Notes: generated from the sequence alone by a model not told the origin. DNA of 64,000 bases from Aeromonas jandaei (GCF_037890695.1 NZ_CP149571.1:1890001-1954000), one strand, 5' to 3'. Positions 25,905 to 37,030 are shown, counted from the first letter of the stretch. Numbers and translations: made by a program.

Positions 25905-25938
25905 GTCCCCTGTTCGGTTCGGCAGGGGATTATTATTT
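25905..25938 (+). terminator. Terminator of yqcC-truC-yqcA
   Basis: TCCCCTG (25906-25912) / CAGGGGA (25923-25929) with a 10-nt loop and a T-rich tail (TTATTATTTG). Confidence 0.75.
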
Positions 25939-25939
25939 G

Positions 25940-26397
25940 TGCGCCATTCTCCCCATGCCCATCAAATATCCGCACTGACAATAACGACATATTTCTCACT
26001 GACACCGTTTTCTTGTTTGTGCTGTTCCAAAAGGCAGCAAGACATATCAGGCAAATAAAAGTTCAATCATGAAAGCGATTTCAGTCATGTTTTTGCCAAT
26101 GAGTGATCAAATATTCACTTTCATCTCGTCGCGAATTAATCAATGAGAGCGGTTTCAGGTTGATCTTGATTGCTTCATTTTTGATGTGATTGGTTAGTTA
26201 TTGCTTTGTGTTTGGGTTTTTTGCGTCATTGGTGTGAGGCGATCGTTTGCCGAGCGATTTGTCGCCATTTTGTGAGTCGGTTCATATTTGTCGCGATATG
26301 CGCTCCCTATAATCGACCTCGGTTATCACCAGCAGGATTGCCCGGTGATAAATATTCAGGATCACACTCCTCACAGCGGGAAATAAGGAATATGACA
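25940..26397 (+). promoter_or_regulatory. lamB regulatory region
   Basis: AT-rich region of about 460 bp. Two similar LacI-family-type palindromes, TGAAAGCGATTTCA (26070-26083) and TGAGAGCGGTTTCA (26144-26157), lie 74 bp apart (about seven helical turns). Downstream, a CRP-like site TGTGA-GTCGGT-TCATA (26271-26286) is centred about 41.5 bp before the start expected from a consensus TATAAT (26308-26313): a class II arrangement. I noticed no MalT box of the E. coli type. Confidence 0.6.
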
Positions 26398-27717
26398 ATG
26401 AAAATGAAGTGGCTCCCGATTGCTGCAGCTGTTACTGCCGCCCTGGCTTCCCAAGCCGCCTTTGCCGTAGATTTCCACGGTTACTTCCGTTCCGGTGTCG
26501 GTGTTTCCAAAGATGGAGACATGCAGACCGTTATTAAAAAACAAAAAGTTGGCCGTCTGGGTCATGAAGATGACACTTATGGTGAAGTCCAGCTTGGTCA
26601 GGAAGTGTTCAACAAGGATGGCAAGACTTTCTATGTCGATTCCATGGTTGCCATGACCTCTAATGGATCAAACGACTGGGAATCTACAGAGTCTCGTTTC
26701 CAGTGCACTGGTGCTAATGGTGTTTTGACTAAGTGTGATAATAAAGAAGATGCAACTTTTGCACTTCGTCAGTTCAACGTCCAAGCTAAAGGCCTGCTGA
26801 ATTTCGCGCCGGAAGCCACTCTGTGGGCAGGTAAGCGTTACTATCAACGCCACGACATCCACATCTCTGACTTCTACTACTGGAACATTTCCGGTGCTGG
26901 TGCTGGTATCGAGGGTATCCAAGCTGGTCCTGGCAAAGTCTCTTTTGCATGGGTACGTAATGACCGCAGTGGTACCGACGATGGCTGGACTTACAATGAT
27001 GATCTGAATGTTAATACCTTGGATCTGCGTTATGCGGGCATTCCGTTGTGGCAAGACGCCTCTCTGGAAGTTGGTGTGGACTACGCAATTGCCAATCCAA
27101 CTGACGCTCAGAAAAATTCAAGCAATGCTCAATACAAAAATGCCAAAGATGGCGTGATGTTCACCGCTGAGTTGACTGCCGGTGTGCTGGGTGGCTTTAA
27201 CAAATCGGTTGTTCAGTATGGTACTGAGGGTTATTCCAAAGCATTTGCATTTTGGGGCGATGGTTCTTGGTACGGTGCAGAAGCTAAAGATGGTGCTGAT
27301 GGCTTCCGCCTTATCAACCACGGTGTAGTTCCTATGGGGAACTCTTGGGAAATGGGACACCAGCTGGTTTACGGTGTAGGCAATGAAATGTGGGATGGCA
27401 ACGATAAATGGGAAACCATGTCAGCCGTTGTGCGTCCGATGTACAAGTGGGATGACTTCAACAAGACCATTTTTGAGGGTGGCTACTTCAAGGACAAGAA
27501 CAAGTCTACTAACGGTTCTTCCTTGGAAGATTCTGGTTACAAGTTGACTCTGGCTCAAGCTTGGTCTGCTGGCTCCAGTTTCTGGGCTCGTCCTGAAATT
27601 CGTGTGTTTGCCTCGTATGTTGGCTTTGACAAGAACGACATGGCTAAAACTCCTTTCGATAGCAATACAGCTAAAGATACATGGAACTTTGGTGTGCAAG
27701 CAGAAGCTTGGTGGTAA
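26398..27717 (+). CDS. lamB: Maltoporin
   Basis: 439 residues. ATG 26398 is chosen over 26392 because AAGGAA (26385-26390) has good spacing only to the second. Signal peptide [20 protein letters not shown]..., then [12 protein letters not shown] as in E. coli LamB. Family landmarks: [34 protein letters not shown], and VRPMYKW. It ends in tryptophan (EAWW) as expected for this barrel. It is the outer-membrane channel for maltose and maltodextrins. It contains one N-terminal-region cysteine pair ([17 protein letters not shown]). Followed by malM. Confidence 0.96.
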   Translation: MKMKWLPIAAAVTAALASQAAFAVDFHGYFRSGVGVSKDGDMQTVIKKQKVGRLGHEDDTYGEVQLGQEVFNKDGKTFYVDSMVAMTSNGSNDWESTESRFQCTGANGVLTKCDNKEDATFALRQFNVQAKGLLNFAPEATLWAGKRYYQRHDIHISDFYYWNISGAGAGIEGIQAGPGKVSFAWVRNDRSGTDDGWTYNDDLNVNTLDLRYAGIPLWQDASLEVGVDYAIANPTDAQKNSSNAQYKNAKDGVMFTAELTAGVLGGFNKSVVQYGTEGYSKAFAFWGDGSWYGAEAKDGADGFRLINHGVVPMGNSWEMGHQLVYGVGNEMWDGNDKWETMSAVVRPMYKWDDFNKTIFEGGYFKDKNKSTNGSSLEDSGYKLTLAQAWSAGSSFWARPEIRVFASYVGFDKNDMAKTPFDSNTAKDTWNFGVQAEAWW

Positions 27718-27739
27718 GCAGCTGTTTCAGTTAAGTTAG

Positions 27740-27772
27740 TGACTGCCCCCGTATGGGGGCAGTTTTGTTTCG
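27740..27772 (+). terminator. Terminator/attenuator between lamB and malM
   Basis: ACTGCCCCC (27742-27750) / GGGGGCAGT (27755-27763), 4-nt loop, then TTTGTTT. It would make lamB transcripts more abundant than lamB-malM read-through. Confidence 0.8.
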
Positions 27773-27808
27773 CCGGGTGACGGCAACCGGGTTATGGAGA
27801 TAAGAAGA

Positions 27809-28780
27809 ATGAAACTGGTAAAGATGTCTATTGCAGCTGTGGTCACTGCGCTGCTGGCCGGTTGCGCCGGTAGCATGGTTGTGCCCGTACAGGATCACGC
27901 ATCCATCCTGAGTAATGCCGAACAGGCTAAGCAGGCTCTTTCGCAGGCAAGCAGTTGCTGCAGCGGGTTCAGTGATTTTAACTATGTGGGATTGCCAGAA
28001 GGGGATACCCTTTTGGCAATCGATGGCAAGCAACCCGCCTTCCAGTTTGATGAGGGGATGAGTTACTTTGCGGCTTATCGTCTTCCAACCAATACTGGCA
28101 ATCTGGCGATCAGTCTGGCATCTCAGGTAAGTAAAACTGTGATGATTCCCAAGGTCATCATGCTGGATGCCCAGTTCAAGGTGACTCGCGTACTGGGTGA
28201 TTCGGTATTTAGTTATCAGCCTGCTCACTTGCTTGATAACGACCGTATTGAAGGGCGTGTCTTTGTGGATCGCAGCATGCCCGGAAACCCGGCTAGCGAA
28301 ACTTACATGATCGTCTATGCGCCAGCAGATCAGCTATCTGGCAGCACCACAATCCTGCACCCATCCAAAGCCTTTGCCCGCGCTAATGGCACCGTAGAGC
28401 CGGATATCAAGGATCCTGTGATCCCTCATTCCCCATGGGGTCTTGTACAGATCAAGGTTGTGGATATGGCCAAAGGCCAGGGACTGGAGGCAGTATTCAA
28501 GCCTGAATATGCAGACAAGGTTGCGATGGGTAAAGGCGCACCAGCGGTGACCTCTGCTGTTGCTGCTGGTAGTGTCACGGCCGCTGTGGTGGCAGCACCA
28601 GCCACACCTGCTCCTGCCATGCTGAGTGAAACCGAAGCCTTCTATCAATCCCAGATCGAGAAGGCGGTGAAAGCGGGCGATATCGACAAGGCGATGCAGC
28701 TGGTCAATGAAGCCGAACGTGCCGGTTCGACCAAAGCGAAACAGGTATTTGTCGATGCGGTGAAGCGTTCGCAAAAATAA
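27809..28780 (+). CDS. malM: Maltose operon periplasmic protein MalM
   Basis: 323 residues from the ATG at 27809. The N-terminus is a lipoprotein-type signal (VVTALLAGCAGS, lipobox LAGC), so it is probably anchored in a membrane. Family stretches: CCSGFSDFNYVGLPEGDTLL and YMIVYAPADQLSG. An Ala/Val/Pro-rich linker (about 240-270) precedes a C-terminal helical segment SETEAFYQSQIEKAVKAGDI. MalM is always associated with maltose genes, with undefined function. It is 91 bp after lamB. Confidence 0.9.
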   Translation: MKLVKMSIAAVVTALLAGCAGSMVVPVQDHASILSNAEQAKQALSQASSCCSGFSDFNYVGLPEGDTLLAIDGKQPAFQFDEGMSYFAAYRLPTNTGNLAISLASQVSKTVMIPKVIMLDAQFKVTRVLGDSVFSYQPAHLLDNDRIEGRVFVDRSMPGNPASETYMIVYAPADQLSGSTTILHPSKAFARANGTVEPDIKDPVIPHSPWGLVQIKVVDMAKGQGLEAVFKPEYADKVAMGKGAPAVTSAVAAGSVTAAVVAAPATPAPAMLSETEAFYQSQIEKAVKAGDIDKAMQLVNEAERAGSTKAKQVFVDAVKRSQK

Positions 28781-28814
28781 GCTCAAGCAAATTTGAGTGA
28801 ACACTATATTTATT

Positions 28815-28843
28815 AAGGCCTCCCTTGTTGGAGGCCTTTTTAA
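28815..28843 (+). terminator. Terminator of malM
   Basis: AAGGCCTCC (28815-28823) / GGAGGCCTT (28830-28838), 6-nt loop, followed by TTT. Confidence 0.9.
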
Positions 28844-28844
28844 T

Positions 28845-30631
<1,787 letters not shown>

Positions 30632-30655
30632 TTCAGTTGCCTGACATCAGGTTCC

Positions 30656-30691
30656 GGAAGAGGGAGGCGCAAGCCTCCCTCTTCTTTTTGT
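30656..30691 (+). terminator. Terminator of ptsG
   Basis: GAAGAGGGAGGC (30657-30668) / GCCTCCCTCTTC (30673-30684) with a GCAA tetraloop and TTTTT. Confidence 0.93.
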
Positions 30692-30757
30692 GCCGTTTGG
30701 TGACTGGGAACTGAGTATGTCATGAAGCGCTTGACCGGTATTGCTGGTACGCGGCAA

Positions 30758-30789
30758 TAAAAAGAGCGCCACATCGGGCGCTCTTTAAG
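30758..30789 (-). terminator. Terminator of yaeH
   Basis: AAAGAGCGCC (30761-30770) / GGCGCTCTTT (30777-30786), loop of 6, with TTTTTATTG on the minus strand. Confidence 0.88.
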
Positions 30790-30803
30790 CAAGAGGGGGA
30801 GGG

Positions 30804-31187
30804 TTAGAGTTTCTCCAGATCCCGTTCGATTTCGCTGATCTTGTTCTGTACCACTTTTTCCAGATGGCGCAGGTCGCGCAGGATCTTCTGTTTGATATCG
30901 GGGTCGGCATGAACATGAACGCCCTGGGTCAGGCTGTCGAGCTCGTCCACCACGTATTTCAGGTTGGCGTTGATCTCGGTGACATCCTTGTACTCATGGG
31001 TGCCCGAGTCGACCAGCATGGTCTTGCGCTGGCGCGGGTATTTGAATTTGACACTCTTGGCGAAGAACTCGCCCTTCTGCTTCTTGAAGTAGATCTTGAG
31101 GATGTCGTGGTTGGCCTCCTGGCGCAGGGTGTAGCTGTCGACGGAGGCGGGATCCTGGATCCCCAGGCTCTTGAGATTCTCGTACAT
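30804..31187 (-). CDS. yaeH: UPF0325 protein YaeH
   Basis: 127 residues (E. coli YaeH 128). [30 protein letters not shown] and [16 protein letters not shown] are near-identical to the enterobacterial protein. The C-terminus is a coiled coil. Function unknown. It lies next to dapD as in E. coli, but a terminator separates the two. Confidence 0.93.
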   Translation of the reverse strand: MYENLKSLGIQDPASVDSYTLRQEANHDILKIYFKKQKGEFFAKSVKFKYPRQRKTMLVDSGTHEYKDVTEINANLKYVVDELDSLTQGVHVHADPDIKQKILRDLRHLEKVVQNKISEIERDLEKL

Positions 31188-31269
31188 CAGGCTTCCTCGG
31201 TTTGAAACGATCCTGTCCCATCTATCTTAACCGAGCTTGTGCTGCTTGCCTGTGACAGCGGCGCCAAAA

Positions 31270-31298
31270 TCAAAAGGGCGCCATCAGGCGCCCTTTAA
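31270..31298 (-). terminator. Terminator of dapD
   Basis: AAAGGGCGCC (31273-31282) / GGCGCCCTTT (31287-31296), 4-nt loop, T-run on the minus strand. Confidence 0.88.
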
Positions 31299-31314
31299 AT
31301 CACGATAAAACGGC

Positions 31315-32142
31315 TTACTCGTCGATGGAGCGCAGCAGGGCGTTGATGCCGACCTTGGCGCGGGTCTTGGCATCGACCTTCTTGACGATCACGGCTGCGT
31401 AGAGGCTGTACTTGCCGCACTTGGAGGGCAGGGAGCCGGAGACGACCACTGAGCCAGCCGGTACGCGGCCGTAGTGGATTTCGCCGGTTTCGCGGTCATA
31501 GATGCGGGTGGACTGACCGATGAAGACGCCCATGGAGATAACGGAACCTTCCTCGACGATCACTCCTTCAACCACTTCGGAGCGGGCACCGATAAAGCAG
31601 TTGTCTTCGATGATGGTCGGGTTGGCCTGCAGCGGCTCCAGTACGCCACCGATGCCGACGCCGCCAGAGAGGTGCACGTTCTTGCCGATCTGGGCGCAGG
31701 AACCGACGGTGGCCCAGGTGTCGACCATGGTGCCTTCGTCAACGTAGGCGCCGATGTTGACGTAGGAGGGCATCAGCACAGTGTTGGGGGCGATAAAGGA
31801 GCCTTTGCGGGCGGTCGCCGGCGGCACCACACGTACACCGGCAGCCTTGAACTGCTCTTCGGTGTAGTTGGAGAACTTGAGGGGAACCTTGTCGTAGTAC
31901 TGGGCGTCGTCGCCCTTGATGATGCCGTTGTCGTTGATACGGAACGAGAGCAGTACCGCCTTCTTCAGCCACTGATGAACAACCCACTCACCGGCGATCT
32001 TCTCGGCAACACGGGCCTTGCCGGAGTCCAGCAGCTCGATGACTTGCAGGATGGCGGATTTGGTAGCGCTGTCCACAGTGCTCGGGGTAATGGTGTCGCG
32101 GCGCTCGAAGGCCGCTTCAATGATCTGTTGCAACTCGGTCAT
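31315..32142 (-). CDS. dapD: 2,3,4,5-tetrahydropyridine-2,6-dicarboxylate N-succinyltransferase
   Basis: 275 residues (E. coli 274). It succinylates tetrahydrodipicolinate in lysine and meso-diaminopimelate synthesis, using succinyl-CoA. Left-handed beta-helix hexapeptide repeats run from about residue 120 to 240 (for example [20 protein letters not shown] and [18 protein letters not shown]). The N-terminus [20 protein letters not shown] is family-like. It lies downstream of glnD (173 bp). Confidence 0.96.
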   Translation of the reverse strand: MTELQQIIEAAFERRDTITPSTVDSATKSAILQVIELLDSGKARVAEKIAGEWVVHQWLKKAVLLSFRINDNGIIKGDDAQYYDKVPLKFSNYTEEQFKAAGVRVVPPATARKGSFIAPNTVLMPSYVNIGAYVDEGTMVDTWATVGSCAQIGKNVHLSGGVGIGGVLEPLQANPTIIEDNCFIGARSEVVEGVIVEEGSVISMGVFIGQSTRIYDRETGEIHYGRVPAGSVVVSGSLPSKCGKYSLYAAVIVKKVDAKTRAKVGINALLRSIDE

Positions 32143-32315
32143 GACAGGTTTCCTTTAAAAAATTCTGTTTGTTGTATCACACTTTTCCGACTGTTTTTAA
32201 GTGGCTGACCGGAATTCTTCCGGCCAGCGACCATTTCTTTCATATTTCCCAGCCAACCATTTGTTTGGTATGGGAAAACGGAGGTGAAAACAGCCTCTTT
32301 CGAATCAGATTGCAC

Positions 32316-34952
32316 TCACTCCATGACAAATTGTTGCGGATTGAGCTGATGCACCAGCCGCTCTTCCAGTTGCAGTTGCTGCTCTGCCGTCAATGGCTCG
32401 CCATCGAGGCTGGTCAGACTGAAAAAGTCCTCGACCCGCTCGCCGAAGGTAGCGATCTTGGCGGCGTGCAGCGACAGGCCGCACTGCTGGAACACTGCGC
32501 CGATCCGCGCCAGCAGGCCGGGAGTATCGAGGGCGGTCAGCTCCATCAGGGTGTGGCGGCTCTCCCCCTTGTGCGTCAGAAAAACGACCCGGGTCGGTAC
32601 GCTGAACTGGCGGTGGCGCCGTGACAGTGGCTTGTTGCGCAGCACCAGCTTGCCCGGCTCCTGCAGCGCCTTCTCCAGCGCCTTCTTGATGGTGGCGGTG
32701 CGGTTGGGACTGATGGGTTCGCCATTGGGCTCCAGCACCACAAAGGTATCGAGCACGAAGTTGCTGCGCGAGTTCATGATCTGGGCGTCGTGAATGTTGA
32801 GGTTCTTCTGATCCAGCGCCGAGGCGACGGTGGCAAACAGGTTCGGCGTGTCGCGGCAGTAGATGAACACCTCGCTGCCACCGCGGGTCGGGTGTTTGCC
32901 GATCAGCACCAACGGCGCCGGGTTGTCGCCATGCTCGATGATGTGGCGGCAGTGCCAGGCGATCTGTTCAGGGCTGTGACGCAGGAAGTAATCGGCCTTG
33001 AAGTCGCCCCAGAGCTGGTTGATCGCCTCTTCCGGCACGTCGCGCTGCGCCAGCAGCTGCTTGGCCTGACGCTGGTTCTCGCGAATGCGCAGCCGCATGT
33101 CGGGCGGGTTCTCCAGCCCCTGGCGCAGCGCCTTCTGGGTAGCGAAGTAGAGCTCGCGCAGCAGGGTGCCCTTCCAGTCGTTCCACAGGGTGTCGTTGGT
33201 GGCGCAGATATCGGCCACGGTGAGGCAGTAGAGCAGGTCAAGATGCTGCTCGTCGCGCACCTTCTGGGCAAAGTCGGTGACCACGTCGGGGTCATAGATA
33301 TCGCGGCGCTGGGCGGTGACCGACATCAGCAGATGGTGGCGCACCAGCCAGGCGACCAGCCGGCTCTCGTAGCGATCGAGGCCGTGCAGCTGGCAGAACT
33401 CCAGCGCATCGACGGCGCCCAGTTCCGAGTGATCGCCGCGCCGCCCCTTGGCGATATCGTGGAACAGGGCGGCGATGCTGAGCAGCTCCGGTTTGCGCAG
33501 TCGGGTGAACACCTCGTGGCAGAGCGGGTGGCTCTGGCGATTGGCCGGGTTGGGAAAGCCGTGAATGTTTTTGAGCAGCCGATGGGTGTGCTCATCGACC
33601 GTGTAGGCGTGGAACATGTCGAACTGCATCTGGCCGACGATGAGGTTCCACTGCGGCAGGTAGGCCGCCAGAATGCCGTACTTGTGCATCAGGCTCATCG
33701 GCAGGCCGATACCGTTGGGGTGGCGCAGCAGCGCCATGAACAGGCGACGGCACTCCGGCAGATCCTGCAGCCAGCAGTTGAGCTTGCGCCGCGCTTCGCG
33801 CAGCTGGCGCAGGGTGGCGGAGTGGATACCGGCAATCTCGGGATGCTGGGCCATCTGGTAGAAGAGGCGCAGGATGGCGGCGGGCTCGCGGGCGAACAGC
33901 TCGGCATCTACGGCATCGATGAGGCGGCCACGGAGCTGGAACTCGTCGGAGAGGCGGCGCACATCCATGGCGCTGTTGCCAAGGATCGCCTCGTCAAACA
34001 GTTGCAGCAGCATCTCGTTGAGCTCGGCAACCCGCCGCACCGTCTGGTAGAAACGCTTCATCATCTGCTCGATCGGCGCGTTGCCTTCCCCCTCGAAGCC
34101 CAGCATCTGGGCCACGGTGCGCTGGCGGTCGAACAGCAGGCGGTTGTCGCCTTTGTTGATGGCCATGTGCAGGGCAAAGCGTACCTTCCAGAGGAAATTC
34201 TGGCAGTCGAGCAGCTCACGATACTCGGCGCGGTTGAGAAAGCCGTGGCTGGTCATCTCGAACAGGGTGGTGGCGCCGAAGTGGCGACGGGCGACCCAGG
34301 CGAGGGTCTGGATGTCGCGCAGGCCGCCCGGATTGCACTTGAGATCCGGCTCCAGCTTGTAGGCTGTGCCGAGAAACTGCTGGTGCCGCTCGGCCTGCTC
34401 CTGGCGCTTGGCGCGAAAGAAGGCTTCGCTCGGCCAGAAGTGCTGGGGGCCGGTGGCCTCCTTGAGCTGCAGGAATCCCTCCTTGCGGCCGGTGATGTAG
34501 CGCGCCTCAATGAGGTTGGTGGCCACCGTGATGTCGGCCTTGCCCTGCTCGATGCACTCCGCCACGTTGCGCACCGCCTGACCCACCTCCAGCTTGAGAT
34601 CCCACAGCAGGGTGATGAACTCGCCGATGCGCAGCCCCAGCACTTCGTCCAGCTCGTCGCCGTCATAGAGGATCAGCAGGTCGATGTCGGAGTGGGGGTG
34701 CAGCTCGCCACGGCCATAACCCCCCACCGCGATGAGGGTGAGGTCGCTCTTGTCGAAACCAAACTTCTGCCAGAGGCGGCAGAGCAGTTGATCCATATAT
34801 TCGGAGCGGGTGGCGACCAGCTCGATGATATTGTCACCGGCATCGAAGCGGGCATGCAGCCAGCCGAGAAAGCGGCTCAGGTACTCTTTGCAGTTGTCGC
34901 GGGTGAGCTGGTCGTCGGGTAACAGGTGGGGGGAAAGCAGGCTGGCGTCCAT
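32316..34952 (-). CDS. glnD: Bifunctional uridylyltransferase/uridylyl-removing enzyme GlnD
   Basis: 878 residues (E. coli GlnD 890). It senses glutamine and adds or removes UMP on PII proteins. Domains in order: nucleotidyltransferase with GGYGRGELHPHSDIDLLILY (about residues 77-96), helical linker, HD domain for removal (ALFHDIAKGRRGDHSELGA, about residue 495), and two C-terminal ACT domains (RDTPNLFATVASALDQKNLN and ALDTPGLLARIGAVFQQCGL). All key residues look intact. It lies 85 bp after map, with a hairpin between them. Confidence 0.96.
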   Translation of the reverse strand: MDASLLSPHLLPDDQLTRDNCKEYLSRFLGWLHARFDAGDNIIELVATRSEYMDQLLCRLWQKFGFDKSDLTLIAVGGYGRGELHPHSDIDLLILYDGDELDEVLGLRIGEFITLLWDLKLEVGQAVRNVAECIEQGKADITVATNLIEARYITGRKEGFLQLKEATGPQHFWPSEAFFRAKRQEQAERHQQFLGTAYKLEPDLKCNPGGLRDIQTLAWVARRHFGATTLFEMTSHGFLNRAEYRELLDCQNFLWKVRFALHMAINKGDNRLLFDRQRTVAQMLGFEGEGNAPIEQMMKRFYQTVRRVAELNEMLLQLFDEAILGNSAMDVRRLSDEFQLRGRLIDAVDAELFAREPAAILRLFYQMAQHPEIAGIHSATLRQLREARRKLNCWLQDLPECRRLFMALLRHPNGIGLPMSLMHKYGILAAYLPQWNLIVGQMQFDMFHAYTVDEHTHRLLKNIHGFPNPANRQSHPLCHEVFTRLRKPELLSIAALFHDIAKGRRGDHSELGAVDALEFCQLHGLDRYESRLVAWLVRHHLLMSVTAQRRDIYDPDVVTDFAQKVRDEQHLDLLYCLTVADICATNDTLWNDWKGTLLRELYFATQKALRQGLENPPDMRLRIRENQRQAKQLLAQRDVPEEAINQLWGDFKADYFLRHSPEQIAWHCRHIIEHGDNPAPLVLIGKHPTRGGSEVFIYCRDTPNLFATVASALDQKNLNIHDAQIMNSRSNFVLDTFVVLEPNGEPISPNRTATIKKALEKALQEPGKLVLRNKPLSRRHRQFSVPTRVVFLTHKGESRHTLMELTALDTPGLLARIGAVFQQCGLSLHAAKIATFGERVEDFFSLTSLDGEPLTAEQQLQLEERLVHQLNPQQFVME

Positions 34953-34999
34953 GGCATCTCACACACAAGTGGCAGGCATATGGCTGAAACGGGCAGTAA

Positions 35000-35034
35000 A
35001 AACCCCGGCGCTTTTCGCTAAGGGCCGGGGTTCG
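35000..35034 (-). terminator. Hairpin after map
   Basis: AACCCCGGC (35001-35009) / GCCGGGGTT (35024-35032) with a 14-nt loop and a TTTTTAC tail on the minus strand. Probably a partial terminator between map and glnD. Confidence 0.65.
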
Positions 35035-35037
35035 ATG

Positions 35038-35826
35038 TTAGCTGTGTTTGATGAAGCGGTCGATAGTGTCGTCGGGGCGCAGGGTCAGCACTTCGCAGCC
35101 ATCTTCGGTCACCAGCAGGGTGTGTTCCCACTGGGCGGAGTCGCCGCCATCCTTGGTGGTGACGGTCCAGCCATCCTTCGGATTGACCTTGCAGTGGTAC
35201 TTCTTGCTGTTGACCATCGGCTCGATGGTGAAGCACATGCCCGCCTTCAGCTCCAGCTTGCCGCCGTTGCGGTAGTGGAGGATCTGTGGCTCTTCGTGGA
35301 ACTCGGCACCGATGCCGTGGCCACAGTAGTCACGCACCACAGAGAACCCGGCCTTCTCGACGATGGGCTGGATCACTGCGCCGATCTCGGTGATGCAGGC
35401 ACCCGGGCGCACCTTCTTGATAGCGGCGTAGAGGCTCTCTTGCGCAATCTTGCAGAGCTGACGACGCAGCGGGGTGGTCTCGCCCACGATGAACATGGCA
35501 GAGGTGTCGCCGTGGTAGCCATCCTTGATGACGGTGATGTCGAGGTTGATGATGTCGCCATCACGCAGCTTCTTGTGGTTCGGGATGCCGTGGCAGATCA
35601 CATCGTTCACCGAGGTGCAGATGGATTTGGGGAAGCCGTGGTAGTTGAGCGGAGCCGGGATAGCCTGCTGCACATCAACGATGTAGTTGTGGCAAAGGGT
35701 GTTCAGTTCGTCAGTGGTGACGCCTGCTTTGACATGGGGCGCAATCATGACCAGCACATCGGCGGCCAATTGGCCGGCAACGCGCATCTTTTCAATCTCT
35801 TCCGGTGTCTTGATTTTAATGGACAT
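35038..35826 (-). CDS. map: Type I methionine aminopeptidase
   Basis: 262 residues (E. coli 264), start ATG 35826 (MSIKIKTPEEIEKMRVAGQL). It removes initiator methionine. Metal ligands of the pita-bread fold are in INLDITVIKDGYHGDTSAMF (two Asp), the later His in GHGIGAEFHEEPQI, and two Glu in CFTIEPM and QWEHTLLVT. It is divergent from rpsB, as in E. coli. The upstream region carries a near-consensus CRP site. Confidence 0.96.
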   Translation of the reverse strand: MSIKIKTPEEIEKMRVAGQLAADVLVMIAPHVKAGVTTDELNTLCHNYIVDVQQAIPAPLNYHGFPKSICTSVNDVICHGIPNHKKLRDGDIINLDITVIKDGYHGDTSAMFIVGETTPLRRQLCKIAQESLYAAIKKVRPGACITEIGAVIQPIVEKAGFSVVRDYCGHGIGAEFHEEPQILHYRNGGKLELKAGMCFTIEPMVNSKKYHCKVNPKDGWTVTTKDGGDSAQWEHTLLVTEDGCEVLTLRPDDTIDRFIKHS

Positions 35827-35912
35827 GGGATCTCTCTTGCGGCCTGCCGCTGGGCCTGCGAGGACAGGCTGGACAGGTAATGAAAAATAGATGCGTTTGC
35901 AATCAGGCCAAA

Positions 35913-35958
35913 ATTTTATCCGCAACCCCCGCCTACTTCCAGTGTGATTGTCATCACA
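35913..35958 (-). promoter_or_regulatory. Putative CRP-dependent promoter of map
   Basis: TGTGATTGTCATCACA (35943-35958) is a full TGTGA-N6-TCACA match. On the minus strand a -10-like TAAAAT occupies 35918-35913, giving a start near 35906-35909 and a CRP centre 41.5-44.5 bp upstream, the class II position. rpsB starts 240 bp the other way, too far for the usual geometry. Confidence 0.55.
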
Positions 35959-36046
35959 ACGTCAAATGGCAGTCGCAACCTCCGTTGACGAGATCCATAT
36001 TTAGCGCTCGTTTAGCCTCGCTCCGGTGGTGTCGTGGCCAAAGTTA

Positions 36047-36062
36047 TGATATAAAGCGCGCC
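36047..36062 (+). promoter_or_regulatory. rpsB promoter
   Basis: Extended -10 TGATATAAA (36047-36055) with no good -35. A GC-rich discriminator, GCGCGCC, follows directly, as in promoters under stringent (ppGpp/DksA) control. Confidence 0.6.
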
Positions 36063-36197
36063 GGAATGGGGAACTTGCGTCCCGATTTCATCACCCTTAC
36101 TTAAACAACACACACACATCGACACATATGCCGGGGTGCCTTAACGGGTCGGTTATATGGGATGTGTGGAGGCCTAACCCCAATACAGAGGTATAAA
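36062..36197 (+). ncRNA. rpsB leader, S2 autoregulatory element
   Basis: A leader of about 135 nt whose 3' half (GGGGTGCCTTAACGGGT ... GTGTGGAGGCCTAACCCC ... CAGAGGTATAAA before ATG) resembles the conserved gammaproteobacterial rpsB 5' UTR bound by ribosomal protein S2. In E. coli, S2 represses rpsB-tsf translation through this region. The call is from position and remembered similarity. Confidence 0.65.
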
Positions 36198-36926
36198 ATG
36201 GCTAAAGTTTCTATGCGCGACATGCTGCAAGCCGGCGTTCACTTCGGTCACCAGACTCGTTACTGGAACCCGAAAATGAAATCCTACATCTTCGGTGCTC
36301 GCAGCAAAGTTCACATCATCAACCTGGAAAAAACCGTTCCGATGTTTGACGATGCCATGAACTTCATCAGCTCCGTAGCTGCCAAGAAAGGCAAGGTACT
36401 GTTCGTAGGTACCAAGCGTGCCGCGTCTGAAGCCGTAAAAGAAGCCGCTGAGCGTTGCGACCAGTTCTATGTTAACCACCGCTGGCTGGGCGGCATGCTG
36501 ACCAACTGGAAAACCGTTCGTCAGTCCATCAAGCGCCTGAAAGATCTGGAAACCCAGAGCCAGGACGGTACCTTCGACAAGCTGACCAAGAAAGAGGCGC
36601 TGATGCGTACTCGCGAAATGGAAAAGCTGGAGAAGAGCCTGGGTGGTATCAAGAACATGGGCGGCCTGCCTGACGTTCTGTTCGTTGTCGATGCCGACCA
36701 CGAGCACATCGCTATCAAAGAAGCCAACAACCTGGGTATCCCGGTAGTTTCCATCGTTGATACCAACTCCAACCCGGACGGCGTTGATTACGTCATCCCG
36801 GGTAACGACGACGCTATCCGTGCTGTTCAGCTGTACCTGAATGCTGCTGCTGACACCGTACTGGAAGCTCGCGCTCAGGACATCGTTGTTCAAGCTGAAC
36901 AAGATGGCTTCGTTGAAGCTGAGTAA
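36198..36926 (+). CDS. rpsB: 30S ribosomal protein S2
   Basis: 242 residues (E. coli 241). The start [20 protein letters not shown] at 36198 follows AGAGGT. Family stretches [20 protein letters not shown] and [18 protein letters not shown] sequence (here [14 protein letters not shown]) are present. Codon use is strongly biased, as in highly expressed genes. First gene of rpsB-tsf; the attenuator behind it lowers tsf transcription. Confidence 0.98.
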   Translation: MAKVSMRDMLQAGVHFGHQTRYWNPKMKSYIFGARSKVHIINLEKTVPMFDDAMNFISSVAAKKGKVLFVGTKRAASEAVKEAAERCDQFYVNHRWLGGMLTNWKTVRQSIKRLKDLETQSQDGTFDKLTKKEALMRTREMEKLEKSLGGIKNMGGLPDVLFVVDADHEHIAIKEANNLGIPVVSIVDTNSNPDGVDYVIPGNDDAIRAVQLYLNAAADTVLEARAQDIVVQAEQDGFVEAE

Positions 36927-36974
36927 TTGATAAGGACTGCAAAGCCCTTATTAACCAAGCTGATGTAATTGGTT

Positions 36975-37003
36975 AGCAGGGGCCCTTGTGGCCCCTGTTT
37001 CTT
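36975..37003 (+). terminator. Attenuator between rpsB and tsf
   Basis: CAGGGGCC (36977-36984) / GGCCCCTG (36990-36997), loop of 5, then TTTCTT. Moderate strength; expected to let part of the transcription reach tsf, as known in E. coli. Confidence 0.8.
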
Positions 37004-37030
37004 GTCAATTCAAGACCGAGGATACTGGAC

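Noticed and set aside
25940..26397. MalT boxes at lamB
   Set aside because: No GGGGA(T/G)GAGG-like element or its complement was seen at useful positions; only LacI-type palindromes and a CRP-like site.
32790..34922. 710-codon open frame on the plus strand opposite glnD
   Set aside because: It mirrors glnD codon structure in a GC-rich genome, has no ribosome site or family motif, and GlnD is complete on the other strand. The same applies to long frames opposite dnaE, rlmM, the GGDEF gene, the TPR gene, dxr and lpxD.
36069..36096. Sigma-E promoter (GGAACTT) before rpsB
   Set aside because: GGAACTT is present, but there is no TCTGA-like element at the needed 16-bp spacing, and the normal extended -10 lies just upstream.
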